From: Streptococcus respiraculi | GTDB lineage: Bacteria; Bacillota; Bacilli; Lactobacillales; Streptococcaceae | Reading direction: 5' to 3' | DNA length: 64,000 nt | Assembly (NCBI RefSeq): GCF_003595525.1 | Contig: NZ_CP022680.1 | Coordinates: forward strand, 894,001-958,000 | In this document: positions 8,820 to 16,482 of the stretch, piece by piece | Position numbering within the stretch: the first letter of the stretch is position 1 | Layout: each line of letters opens with the position of its first letter | Translations under genes and position numbers: made by a program | Notes under the pieces: model-generated | The model's input: only the letters and a program-made list of their open reading frames with translations | Database searches by the model: none | What the model was told of the DNA's origin: nothing

Positions 8820-9809
8820 ATGACAGAAAAAATCTATGAATATAAAGATGCCAATGACTGGTATCTTGGTACATGGGATGAGTTTAGCTATTTGACGTGT
8901 TTTGGTGATGATGAACACTGTGAAGGTGTTCGGAGACGCTTTTATCAGTTGCTAGAACGCCTATCTCTTGAGGGCTTGCAGGTTCATGTTGTGAAATATA
9001 GCTCGGCTTTTTCCTTTTTGAACTTTCTCGTTCAGATCATCAATGAAAAGCTCGGACGCAAGTTGTCTGTTGTCCAGCACAAGGGGGCGCTCCTCATGAT
9101 GGATGGGCAGCAGATTGTCGATATCCATCTGCCACAGGATGGTGTAGTAGCAGAGACTTTCTTTGGTCAGGCAGATGTACCGGCAGCTGTTGGCGATACG
9201 ATTTTAATTGCGACCAAAAATGAAGGCAAGACTGCTGAATTTCGTCAGTTCTTTGAACAATTGGGCTACAAGGTAGAAAATCTGAATGCCCATCTTGACC
9301 TACCAGATGTGGCTGAGACAGGCGTGACCTTTGAAGAAAATGCACGCTTAAAAGCAGAAACAATTGCTAATTTGACGGGGAAAATGGTACTGGCAGACGA
9401 TTCGGGTCTCAAAGTTGACAAACTCGGTGGTATGCCAGGTGTTTGGTCAGCTCGTTTTTCAGGTCCGGATGCGACAGATGCAAGAAACAATGCCAAATTG
9501 CTCCATGAATTGGCTATGGTCTTTGAACCAAAAGATCGCTCGGCCCAATTCCACTGTACCTTGGTTGTTGCCGCACCAAATGTGGATAGTCTTGTGGTTG
9601 AAGCAGATTGGGACGGCTATATTGCCACGGTTCCGCAAGGGGAAAATGGTTTTGGCTATGATCCTCTCTTTCTTGTAGGCGAAACAGGGCGTACAGCAGC
9701 CCAGATGACTATTGAAGAAAAAAATGCGCAGTCTCACCGCGCGCAAGCACTTAAAAAATTATTGGAGGTATTTCCAGTATGGCAAGAACAGAACCTCAAA
9801 CACTCTTAG
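8820..9809 (+). CDS. Non-canonical purine NTP pyrophosphatase (RdgB/HAM1) with N-terminal extension
   Basis: Hydrolyses dITP, XTP and similar non-canonical nucleotides to monophosphates, keeping them out of DNA and RNA. The C-terminal ~200 residues hold the HAM1 motifs: [14 protein letters not shown] (from about residue 128), the catalytic [28 protein letters not shown] and [10 protein letters not shown]. The first ~125 residues are an extra domain found in streptococcal versions of this enzyme and duplicated as the preceding gene. Total 329 residues versus ~200 for the bare enzyme. The last 31 bases overlap the next gene's start. Confidence 0.9.
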   Translation: MTEKIYEYKDANDWYLGTWDEFSYLTCFGDDEHCEGVRRRFYQLLERLSLEGLQVHVVKYSSAFSFLNFLVQIINEKLGRKLSVVQHKGALLMMDGQQIVDIHLPQDGVVAETFFGQADVPAAVGDTILIATKNEGKTAEFRQFFEQLGYKVENLNAHLDLPDVAETGVTFEENARLKAETIANLTGKMVLADDSGLKVDKLGGMPGVWSARFSGPDATDARNNAKLLHELAMVFEPKDRSAQFHCTLVVAAPNVDSLVVEADWDGYIATVPQGENGFGYDPLFLVGETGRTAAQMTIEEKNAQSHRAQALKKLLEVFPVWQEQNLKHS

Positions 9810-10309
9810 TCATGAGTGATTCGCACGGCGACCGTGCCATTGTCCAAGAAGTAAAAGAACGCTATCTAGGCAAGGTTGATGTGATGTTTCATAATGGTGA
9901 TTCGGAGTTGGATGCTAAGGATCCTCTCTGGGACGGCATTTATGTGGTCAGAGGAAACTGTGATTACGATTCTGCTTATCCTGACCAACTGGTGGTTCAA
10001 CTAGGCGATATGACCATTGCACAGACCCACGGGCATCTGTATGGAATCAACTTTAGCTGGATGCGACTGGATTACTGGGCAGAAGAAGTGGAAGCGGATA
10101 TCTGTCTATATGGACATCTGCATGTACCTGATGCAACGGTTCGAGGCAAGACGCTCTTTGTCAATCCAGGGTCCATTCGTCAACCACGGGGCATGGTTCA
10201 GGAATGCCTCTATGCGATTTTAACGATTTTTGAGGATCATATTCATATTGAGTATTACAATCGCGACCACCAAGTCTATGCTCTCTTAACAAAGGATATT
10301 CCCAGATGA
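9779..10309 (+). CDS. YfcE/MJ0936-type metallophosphoesterase
   Basis: A calcineurin-like phosphodiesterase of 176 residues. The metal-binding motifs are complete: SDSHGD (Asp14, His16), HNGD (Asp41), RGNCD (Asn60), QTHGH (His84) and YGHLH (His113/115). Such proteins hydrolyse phosphodiesters; the physiological substrate is unknown. It overlaps the RdgB gene by 31 bases, and its stop overlaps the CBS gene, so expression is operonic. The ATG at 9779 has GGAGG ten bases upstream; a later in-frame ATG at 9812 would remove the N-terminal strand. Confidence 0.9.
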   Translation: MARTEPQTLLVMSDSHGDRAIVQEVKERYLGKVDVMFHNGDSELDAKDPLWDGIYVVRGNCDYDSAYPDQLVVQLGDMTIAQTHGHLYGINFSWMRLDYWAEEVEADICLYGHLHVPDATVRGKTLFVNPGSIRQPRGMVQECLYAILTIFEDHIHIEYYNRDHQVYALLTKDIPR

Positions 10310-10752
10310 TTACACGTGAATTTGAAACCTTTCTCCTAGCGCAGGAAGAGACTTTTTTGACTCCGGCGAATAAATTGGCAGTGATTATCGATACACATAA
10401 TATCGATCATGCCAAGCTCTTACTTAGCCACATGACCTACTCACGCGTCCCTGTGGTCACCGAAGACAATCAATTTGTCGGTACAATCGGTCTGCGGGAA
10501 ATTGTCAAATACCAGTTTGAAAATGAATTGACAGATGACCAGTTGCACATGGATATTTCCCTTATTGTGAAAAAGGATGTCGCAACTGTTGGAGCCTCTT
10601 ATCATCTAGAAGAAGTCATGCGAAAATTGGTGGATCAGGCCTTTTTACCAGTCGTTGGTGAACAGGGAGAATTTCTAGGCATTATCACTCGCAAGTCCAT
10701 TTTAAAAGCTGTTAATGCCTTGCTTCACAACTTCACGCTTGGAGAAAAATAA
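10306..10752 (+). CDS. cbpB: CBS-pair protein, CbpB-like c-di-AMP-binding family
   Basis: A 148-residue protein that is essentially two CBS motifs: residues ~20-75 (NIDHAKLLLSHMTYSRVPVV) and ~85-140 (YHLEEVMRKLVDQAFLPVVG ... ITRKSIL). Firmicute homologues in this size class bind cyclic di-AMP (CbpB), so a ligand-sensing role in c-di-AMP or stringent signalling is likely by family. No enzymatic domain is attached. It overlaps both neighbours by about four bases. The CBS assignment is firm; the ligand is inferred. Confidence 0.8.
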   Translation: MITREFETFLLAQEETFLTPANKLAVIIDTHNIDHAKLLLSHMTYSRVPVVTEDNQFVGTIGLREIVKYQFENELTDDQLHMDISLIVKKDVATVGASYHLEEVMRKLVDQAFLPVVGEQGEFLGIITRKSILKAVNALLHNFTLGEK

Positions 10753-11495
10753 TGAAGGACATGACAACTGCTATCCAGGCTTTTCTTGCGACAAAAGACC
10801 TATCGGACAACTCGAAAAACGCCTATTTCTATGATTTAGAGCAGTTTAGTAAACACTGCGCAAAACCCAATCCGACGTCCTTAGCGCTCTATCAAGCCTT
10901 TTTACAGGCTTTAAAACCAGCTGCTCAAAAGCGCAAGTTGTCTGCGGTCAATCAGTTTTTGTACTATCTTTATGAACAAGGGATCCTGGACCGCTATTAC
11001 AAGGTGAAAGTCCCTCAGCAGGTGTTGTCGCAGCCTGTAGTTGCGAGTCTAGCAGATTTGAGTTTTTTGTGGGCGGAGACCAAGTATAAAGACGGACAGA
11101 AAATCGCACTTATGATTGCCTATCTGGGGCTTTTGCCGAGTGAGCTAGCCCTTATGAAACAAGCAGATATAGACCGAAATTTTCAAGTCTTGGCTATTCA
11201 AAAGTCAGCTCAGAAGCGGATTGTCCCGATTCCCAATCAGTTGTTTCCACTCTTAGAAGTGAACAAGGGGATTTATCTGTTTGACAAGAATGGTTCGTCT
11301 TACTCTCGTCAATGGTTTTTCAAGCGCTTAAGTGAATTTTTAGAGGAACAAGGAAAATCGGAGTGGAATGCCCAGAAGTTGCGGGAACAATTTATCCTCA
11401 ACCAATTGCAGGCTGGGAAAGATTTGGCAGACATTGCCAAGTTCTTGGGCTTAAAAACAACGATGAGTCTAGAAAAATACAAACATGGATATTAA
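10752..11495 (+). CDS. XerD-like tyrosine recombinase homologue, probably catalytically dead
   Basis: A 247-residue protein with an N-terminal SAM-like DNA-binding domain ([17 protein letters not shown]) and a C-terminal recombinase fold ending [16 protein letters not shown]. The catalytic set is degraded: the first Arg (normally in TGLRxSE) is Pro in [11 protein letters not shown], the HxLR pair reads QKLR, and the LGH histidine is Leu in FLGLK. Only the second Arg and the terminal Tyr remain. Streptococci keep this XerD-like gene next to scpA-scpB while XerS does the dif recombination elsewhere, so a non-catalytic role is plausible. Stop overlaps scpA by 11 bases. Confidence 0.8.
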   Translation: MKDMTTAIQAFLATKDLSDNSKNAYFYDLEQFSKHCAKPNPTSLALYQAFLQALKPAAQKRKLSAVNQFLYYLYEQGILDRYYKVKVPQQVLSQPVVASLADLSFLWAETKYKDGQKIALMIAYLGLLPSELALMKQADIDRNFQVLAIQKSAQKRIVPIPNQLFPLLEVNKGIYLFDKNGSSYSRQWFFKRLSEFLEEQGKSEWNAQKLREQFILNQLQAGKDLADIAKFLGLKTTMSLEKYKHGY

Positions 11496-12204
11496 ATTAA
11501 AAGATTTCGAAGGACCACTTGATTTGCTCCTTCACTTGGTGTCTAAGTACCAAATGGATATCTACGAAGTGCCGATTACCGAGGTCATTGAGCAGTATCT
11601 TGCCTATATCGCGACCCTGCAAGCCATGCGTCTTGAAATTGCTGGCGAATACATGGTCATGGCCAGTCAGCTAATGCTGATTAAGAGCCGTAGGCTCCTG
11701 CCAAAGATCGTGGAGCAGGAGGATGTTACGGACGATCCCGAGCAAGAATTGCTGTCACAATTGGAGGAGTACCGTACCTTTAAGGCGCTCAGTGAAAAAT
11801 TAAAGGAACAGCACGAGGAGCGGGCCAACTATTTTTCCAAACCCAAGTTGGAATTGGTCTATGATGATGTGACCTTGACCCAAGATAAGTCGGTCATTGA
11901 TATTTTCCTCGCCTTTTCAAAAGTCATGGCTGAAAAGCAGGAAGAATTGCGGATGAGCCATACGACCATTGCGCGCGATGAATATAAAATCGAGGATATG
12001 ATGGAGCAGGTTCGCAGGCAGTTTCAAAGAGGAAAACGCTTGGTCTTGCGGGACTTATTTGTCAAAAGTCGGGATATGAATGAGGTGATTACCATTTTTT
12101 TGGCGACGCTTGAAATGGTCAAAAGTAAGGAAATTACCATGGAGCAGACCGAGAATTTTGGAGAGATTTACTTGATAAGGAGTGAAGATGAGCCGATTAG
12201 CTGA
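11485..12204 (+). CDS. scpA: Segregation and condensation protein A (kleisin)
   Basis: Kleisin subunit that bridges the SMC dimer and, with ScpB, compacts and segregates the chromosome. Shows the family's N-terminal [15 protein letters not shown] motif, a middle region [20 protein letters not shown], and a C-terminal winged helix ([19 protein letters not shown]). At 239 residues it is full length. It overlaps the XerD-like gene by 11 bases and scpB by 17 bases, indicating translational coupling. Confidence 0.92.
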   Translation: MDIKLKDFEGPLDLLLHLVSKYQMDIYEVPITEVIEQYLAYIATLQAMRLEIAGEYMVMASQLMLIKSRRLLPKIVEQEDVTDDPEQELLSQLEEYRTFKALSEKLKEQHEERANYFSKPKLELVYDDVTLTQDKSVIDIFLAFSKVMAEKQEELRMSHTTIARDEYKIEDMMEQVRRQFQRGKRLVLRDLFVKSRDMNEVITIFLATLEMVKSKEITMEQTENFGEIYLIRSEDEPIS

Positions 12205-12763
12205 GATTGAAGTGCTCTTGTTTGTAGCAGGAGAAGAGGGCTTGACAGTGCGTAATATAGCTGAAATGCTGGATTTACAGCCGTCAGCCATTGTGCAACA
12301 GCTCGAAAAATTAATTGAAAAATACCAGGCAGATGATCAATCTGGGCTTGCTATTTTGGAATCGTCTAACCGCTACAAACTGGTCACTAAAAAAGAGTAT
12401 GCAGACCTCCTGCGCACCTATGCCAAAACACCGATTAACCAGTCCATGTCACGTGCATTACTGGAAACCTTGTCCATTATCGCCTACAAACAGCCGATTA
12501 CAAGGATTGAGGTCGATAGCATTCGTGGGGTCAACTCAAGTGGAGCAATCAGCAAGTTACAGGCCTTTGACCTGATTCGGGAAAATGGCAAAAAAGAAGT
12601 GCTGGGACGTCCAAATCTATATGTCACAACGGATTATTTCCTTGATTATATGGGTATCAATCACTTGGAGGAATTGCCTGATGTGTCAGAGCTTGATTTG
12701 GTTGATGAAGAAACCGACTTGTTCGTAGAAAGAAAAGAGATAGAAGAAGATGAGAATCAATAA
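12188..12763 (+). CDS. scpB: Segregation and condensation protein B
   Basis: Dimeric winged-helix partner of ScpA in the SMC complex. Motifs include [20 protein letters not shown] at the N-terminus and [19 protein letters not shown] with [16 protein letters not shown] in the second winged helix. The start at ATG 12188 is chosen because AAGGAG (12177-12182) sits five bases upstream; a GTG at 12182 overlaps that site. About 191 residues. Overlaps scpA and rluB. Confidence 0.92.
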   Translation: MSRLAEIEVLLFVAGEEGLTVRNIAEMLDLQPSAIVQQLEKLIEKYQADDQSGLAILESSNRYKLVTKKEYADLLRTYAKTPINQSMSRALLETLSIIAYKQPITRIEVDSIRGVNSSGAISKLQAFDLIRENGKKEVLGRPNLYVTTDYFLDYMGINHLEELPDVSELDLVDEETDLFVERKEIEEDENQ

Positions 12764-13481
12764 ATACATCGCTCACGCTGGTGTGGCTAGCCGCCGAAAG
12801 GCAGAAGAGCTGATTAAGCAGGGCTTAGTAATAGTCAATGGTCAGGTCGTGCGTGAGCTTGGCACCATCATTAAATCAGGTGACAAGGTCGAGGTTGAAG
12901 GGCAACCAATTTACAACGAAGAAAAGGTTTACTACCTCCTTAACAAGCCTCGTGGGGTCATTTCAAGCGTGTCAGATGATAAGGGCAGAAAGACAGTGAT
13001 TGATCTCTTGCCCCATGTCAATGAACGGATTTATCCTGTCGGGCGTCTGGACTGGGATACATCAGGTGTCTTGATTTTGACCAATGACGGAGATTTCACC
13101 GATGAAATGATTCATCCACGTAATGAGATTGATAAGGTCTACGTGGCGCGTGTTAAAGGAATTGCCAATAAAGAAGTCTTGCGGCCCTTGACTCGTGGTG
13201 TGGTGATTGACGGCAAGAAAACGAAGCCAGCTGTGTACAATATCTTGAAAGTAGACCCTGTTAAAAACCGTTCGGTCGTTGAATTGACCATTCACGAAGG
13301 GCGAAATCATCAGGTGAAAAAGATGTTTGAAGCTGTTGGTTTACAGGTGGACAAACTGTCTCGGACCCGCTTTGGCAACCTTGACTTAACAGGTCTTCGT
13401 CCGGGAGAATCCCGTAAATTGAACAAGAAAGATGTCAGTAAGCTCCATACCCTTGCTGTCACGAAGAAACAGAAAAAATGA
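12750..13481 (+). CDS. rluB: 23S rRNA pseudouridine synthase, RluB/RsuA family
   Basis: Isomerises a uridine in 23S rRNA; in Firmicutes the scpB-linked enzyme is RluB. N-terminal S4 RNA-binding domain ([20 protein letters not shown], residues 1-60) precedes the synthase domain with catalytic Asp in [17 protein letters not shown] and the terminal RNHQVKKM and [12 protein letters not shown] motifs. 243 residues with a basic C-terminal tail. It overlaps scpB upstream and yidD downstream (ATGA). Confidence 0.9.
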   Translation: MRINKYIAHAGVASRRKAEELIKQGLVIVNGQVVRELGTIIKSGDKVEVEGQPIYNEEKVYYLLNKPRGVISSVSDDKGRKTVIDLLPHVNERIYPVGRLDWDTSGVLILTNDGDFTDEMIHPRNEIDKVYVARVKGIANKEVLRPLTRGVVIDGKKTKPAVYNILKVDPVKNRSVVELTIHEGRNHQVKKMFEAVGLQVDKLSRTRFGNLDLTGLRPGESRKLNKKDVSKLHTLAVTKKQKK

Positions 13482-13720
13482 CCGCTATCTTGATTGGATT
13501 GGTACGCCTCTACCAGCGCTTTATCTCCCCCCTTTTCCCACCTAGTTGCCGCTACCAACCGACCTGTTCAAGCTACATGGTTGAGGCACTACAAAAGCAT
13601 GGGCTCAAAGGTTTTCTCATGGGAATAGCGCGTATCCTGCGCTGTCACCCTTTTGTAACAGGAGGAAAAGATCCAGTACCAGATACCTTTAGCTTGCGAC
13701 GTCAGAAGACAGATGAATAG
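13478..13720 (+). CDS. yidD: Membrane protein insertion efficiency factor YidD
   Basis: An 80-residue YidD protein that assists YidC-dependent membrane insertion. The hallmark cysteines and motifs are present: [20 protein letters not shown], the amphipathic segment [19 protein letters not shown], and [17 protein letters not shown]. It is last in the murI operon, overlapping rluB by four bases. Confidence 0.92.
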   Translation: MTAILIGLVRLYQRFISPLFPPSCRYQPTCSSYMVEALQKHGLKGFLMGIARILRCHPFVTGGKDPVPDTFSLRRQKTDE

Positions 13721-13725
13721 GTGCT

Positions 13726-13814
13726 GTCAACTATTCCAAAACGAACTTACTAAGAGTATACCCGCATGATTGTTTTAGAGCGGTATAGTTTGAGTGGATT
13801 CTGAAATTTTATAG
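13726..13814. repeat. 89-bp dispersed repeat, copy 1
   Basis: Starts GTCAACTATTCCAAAACGAA and ends GGATTCTGAAATTTTATAG. The same 89 bases recur at 26316-26404 with about four substitutions. It contains imperfect arms TATACCCGC / GCGGTATA around 14 bases, and a GTTTTAGAGC decamer. No coding potential. Confidence 0.85.
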
Positions 13815-13815
13815 T

Positions 13816-13854
13816 ACGAAAAGGGGCCAAGCCAAGTACTTGGTCCCTTTTCGT
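13816..13854. terminator. Bidirectional terminator between yidD and aspA
   Basis: ACGAAAAGGGGCCAAG / CTTGGTCCCTTTTCGT, 16-bp stem with one G-T pair, loop of 7 bases, between two convergent transcription units. Confidence 0.75.
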
Positions 13855-13862
13855 ATGCTCTG

Positions 13863-15284
13863 TCAAGATAGATTCGACTGATAAACTTTTCCAGAGATGC
13901 CTGGTTGTGTCATGTGGGTGGGATTTAGGATGGTTGCGAGTTCTTCTTGAGAGATGAGCTGATGATGTAAAACTAGTTCCTCAATAGTTTTTCCTGAAGT
14001 CATTGCTTCTTTAACGAGAGAAGCAGCTTGGCCATAACCGATATAAGGGCATAGAGCTGTCACGATACCGACGCTTGAAGTGACAAGTTGATTGCAACGC
14101 TTGGCGTTGGCTGTGATTCCGCAAATACAATTATCTGTAAAGGTTTTAATGCCATTTGTTAATGTTTCGATTGATTCAATCAATTTATAGAAAATAATGG
14201 GTTCAAAGGCATTAAGTTCCAGTTGACCAGCTTCTGCTGCTAGTCCAATGGTTACATCGTTTCCGATAATGTTAAAGGCAATCTGATTGATGACTTCTGG
14301 AACGACAGGATTGATTTTTCCAGGCATAATGGATGATCCATTTTGCTTAGCAGGTAGGGTAATTTCTCCAAATCCTGTCTTGGGGCCAGACGAAAGGAGG
14401 CGTAAGTCGCTTGCAATTTTAGAGAGAGTTACGGCGCAAGTCTTTACTACATTTGAAGCCATGACAAAGACATCGACATGTTGAGTACCGTCCACCAAAT
14501 CTTCAGCTTGCTGTAGGGGTAAATGCGTAATGCGGGATAGGTTGGGGACAATGTGGTGGAAGTAGTAGAGATCTGCATTTAGCCCTGTTCCAATTGCAGT
14601 GCCTCCTAAATTGACCGTATATAATTCTTGAAGAATGCTGTCCAAACGATTGTTGCAGCGTTCTACGGCAATGACATAGGCATGAAATTCTTGACCAAGA
14701 CGAATAGGAACAGCATCTTGTAGCTGAGTCCTACCCATTTTCAAGATAGGATAAAATTCAGTCGCCTTGTCTTCTAAAGCCAGAATAAGGGTGTGCATGG
14801 TCTGTTTGAGTTGTTGCATTAATTGGATAATGGCTATTTTTCCTGCGGTAGGAATCACATCGTTGGTCGATTGACCGGCATTGATATGATCGTTGGGGTG
14901 GAGAATACGATATTCTCCTTTTTTATTGCCTAATAACTCAAGTGCACGGTTGCAGATGACCTCATTGGCATTCATATTCATGGAAGTTCCCGCTCCTCCT
15001 TGAATAGGGTCTACGATAAATTGATCATGAAATAAGCCATCTAAAATGTCCTGACTTGCTTGAACAATTGCCTCTTTAACGGTTCCTTCCAAGAGTCCAG
15101 CCTCATAGTTTGTAATAGCAGCAGCTTGTTTGATGGCAGCTAAACTGTTGATGAGCTGAGGGTGGATTGCTTGTTTTGTAATAGGAAAATTTTCTGCTGC
15201 ACGGACACTATGAATTCCGTAATAGGAATCAAGAGAGATTTCTTTTGTTCCAATCGAATCGTGTTCGATACGCACTTTATTCAT
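13863..15284 (-). CDS. aspA: Aspartate ammonia-lyase
   Basis: Deaminates L-aspartate to fumarate and ammonia. It belongs to the fumarase/aspartase superfamily: GGAGTSMNMNANEV, the HPNDHINAGQSTND segment, and the flexible signature loop GSSIMPGKINPV bearing the catalytic serine. Fumarase C and aspartase are close, but GGAGTSMNMNANEV favours aspartase. Start moved to the ATG at 15284 because GGAGG lies eight bases before it; the longer frame begins at a TTG within the ribosome site. It is divergent from a LysR gene, which probably controls it. Its product makes aspartate usable, which fits the neighbouring glycosylasparaginase-like locus. Confidence 0.87.
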   Translation of the reverse strand: MNKVRIEHDSIGTKEISLDSYYGIHSVRAAENFPITKQAIHPQLINSLAAIKQAAAITNYEAGLLEGTVKEAIVQASQDILDGLFHDQFIVDPIQGGAGTSMNMNANEVICNRALELLGNKKGEYRILHPNDHINAGQSTNDVIPTAGKIAIIQLMQQLKQTMHTLILALEDKATEFYPILKMGRTQLQDAVPIRLGQEFHAYVIAVERCNNRLDSILQELYTVNLGGTAIGTGLNADLYYFHHIVPNLSRITHLPLQQAEDLVDGTQHVDVFVMASNVVKTCAVTLSKIASDLRLLSSGPKTGFGEITLPAKQNGSSIMPGKINPVVPEVINQIAFNIIGNDVTIGLAAEAGQLELNAFEPIIFYKLIESIETLTNGIKTFTDNCICGITANAKRCNQLVTSSVGIVTALCPYIGYGQAASLVKEAMTSGKTIEELVLHHQLISQEELATILNPTHMTQPGISGKVYQSNLS

Positions 15285-15371
15285 AATAGTTGCCTCCAAT
15301 TTAGACGGATAGGGGAAATATGAATGATGGATGATTGTACATCTCGTTGTATTTATTATAAAAATATGCTA

Positions 15372-15400
15372 TTGTATAAGCAAATACCTATATTCATATA
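15372..15400 (+). promoter_or_regulatory. Putative LysR gene promoter in aspA-lysR divergent region
   Basis: TTGTAT, 17-bp spacer, CATATA. The 150-bp spacer 15285-15434 also carries AT-rich dyads (ATACCTATATTCATATATT) of the kind LysR proteins bind, though no perfect T-N11-A site stands out. Confidence 0.4.
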
Positions 15401-15434
15401 TTAACTATACATTTTTTGTTATAAGGAGCTTTGG

Positions 15435-16403
15435 ATGTTTTCAGGAATGCATTATGTCTATCAGGTGTACAAGGCTAGAAGTTTTTCAAAGGCTGCGCAG
15501 CAATTGTTTATTTCGCAACCAGCCCTTAGTGCTGCGGTGAAGAGAATAGAAGAACGAATTGGCTATCCAATTTTTGATCGTAGTTCTAAGCCTTTATCTA
15601 TAACGGAATGTGGTGCAAAATACATCACGGCGATTGAAGAGATGATGGCGGTTGAACAAGAATTTACGGATTATTTAAACGAGTGGCAAGAGGCTCATGT
15701 GGGGAGTTTGACGATTGGCGGGACGAGCTTGTTTTCTTCTCTGATTTTACCTCCTTTGATAGCCGAGTTTTCAAGTCTATACCCGAAGATTCAATTGACA
15801 CTAGTCGAAAGTAGTACGGGAAAATTAGAAGAACAACTGCAAAAAGGAGAAATTGATGTACTGATTGATAATGATGAGCTGGACGACAGGGTTATAGAAA
15901 GTCAGTTATTCTTTCAAGAGTATCTCTTGTTAGCTGTTCCTGAGCATTGCCCTATTAATCAAGAATTGGGGGAGTATCAACTCTCGCTTAATCAGATTCG
16001 AAGTCGATTTGAGGTGGAGGAAGCACCGATTGTCCCGTTAGAGCTTTTCCAGAAAGAGGCCTTTATTTTACAAAAGTCCGATAACGATACGGGTAGACGC
16101 GCTCGGAAAATATGCCGAGAAGCGGCATTTGAGCCGAGGGTACTCTTAGAAGTAGACCAACAGTTGACCGCCTATATGATTACAGCTTCTGGAATGGGTA
16201 TTTCTTTTGTTGGGGATCTCTTGATTTTAAGTTTACCAACTTCTCATTCTGTTATCTATTATAAAGTAGGGACTCGCAATGCGAAGAGAAATGTTTACGC
16301 TTATTGGAAGAAAGGAAGATACGTCAGTCGAGCGTTGGCGGAATTTTTAAAAATGATTCAGCTAGTAGGGATGATAGAGGAAACTGGCAGTATAATTTCC
16401 TAG
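15435..16403 (+). CDS. LysR family transcriptional regulator
   Basis: 322 residues. N-terminal winged helix: ARSFSKAAQQLFISQPALSA and VKRIEERIGYPIFDRSSKPL, then a periplasmic-binding-like effector domain (LTIGGTSLFSSLILPPLIAE, EGEIDVLIDND-type region, ITASGMGISFVGDLL). Divergent orientation to aspA makes aspA its most likely target; the PTS locus starting 80 bases downstream on the same strand is a second possibility. AAGGAG precedes the ATG at 15435. Confidence 0.85.
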   Translation: MFSGMHYVYQVYKARSFSKAAQQLFISQPALSAAVKRIEERIGYPIFDRSSKPLSITECGAKYITAIEEMMAVEQEFTDYLNEWQEAHVGSLTIGGTSLFSSLILPPLIAEFSSLYPKIQLTLVESSTGKLEEQLQKGEIDVLIDNDELDDRVIESQLFFQEYLLLAVPEHCPINQELGEYQLSLNQIRSRFEVEEAPIVPLELFQKEAFILQKSDNDTGRRARKICREAAFEPRVLLEVDQQLTAYMITASGMGISFVGDLLILSLPTSHSVIYYKVGTRNAKRNVYAYWKKGRYVSRALAEFLKMIQLVGMIEETGSIIS

Positions 16404-16441
16404 CACTTAGGAAAAACAATTCTCTATTATTAAATAATCCG

Positions 16442-16466
16442 TTTGCTATAATAAGTATATAGCAAA
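16442..16466. promoter_or_regulatory. Operator-like inverted repeat over the -10 of the PTS regulator gene
   Basis: TTTGCTATA (16442-16450) and TATAGCAAA (16458-16466) are perfect 9-bp arms with a 7-base spacer. The left arm includes an extended -10, TGC-TATAAT (16444-16452), and the predicted start near 16459 falls inside. Binding here would block transcription of the regulator. Confidence 0.55.
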
Positions 16467-16482
16467 TGGTGGGAGGAAAGGA

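Noticed and set aside
10752..11495. Phage integrase or mobile-element recombinase
   Set aside because: It lies in a conserved operon, lacks catalytic residues and has no attachment site.
13726..13814. A true CRISPR array
   Set aside because: Only one possible repeat start and end, no repeated unit within the site, no cas genes in the window, and the intervening bases are identical in both copies.
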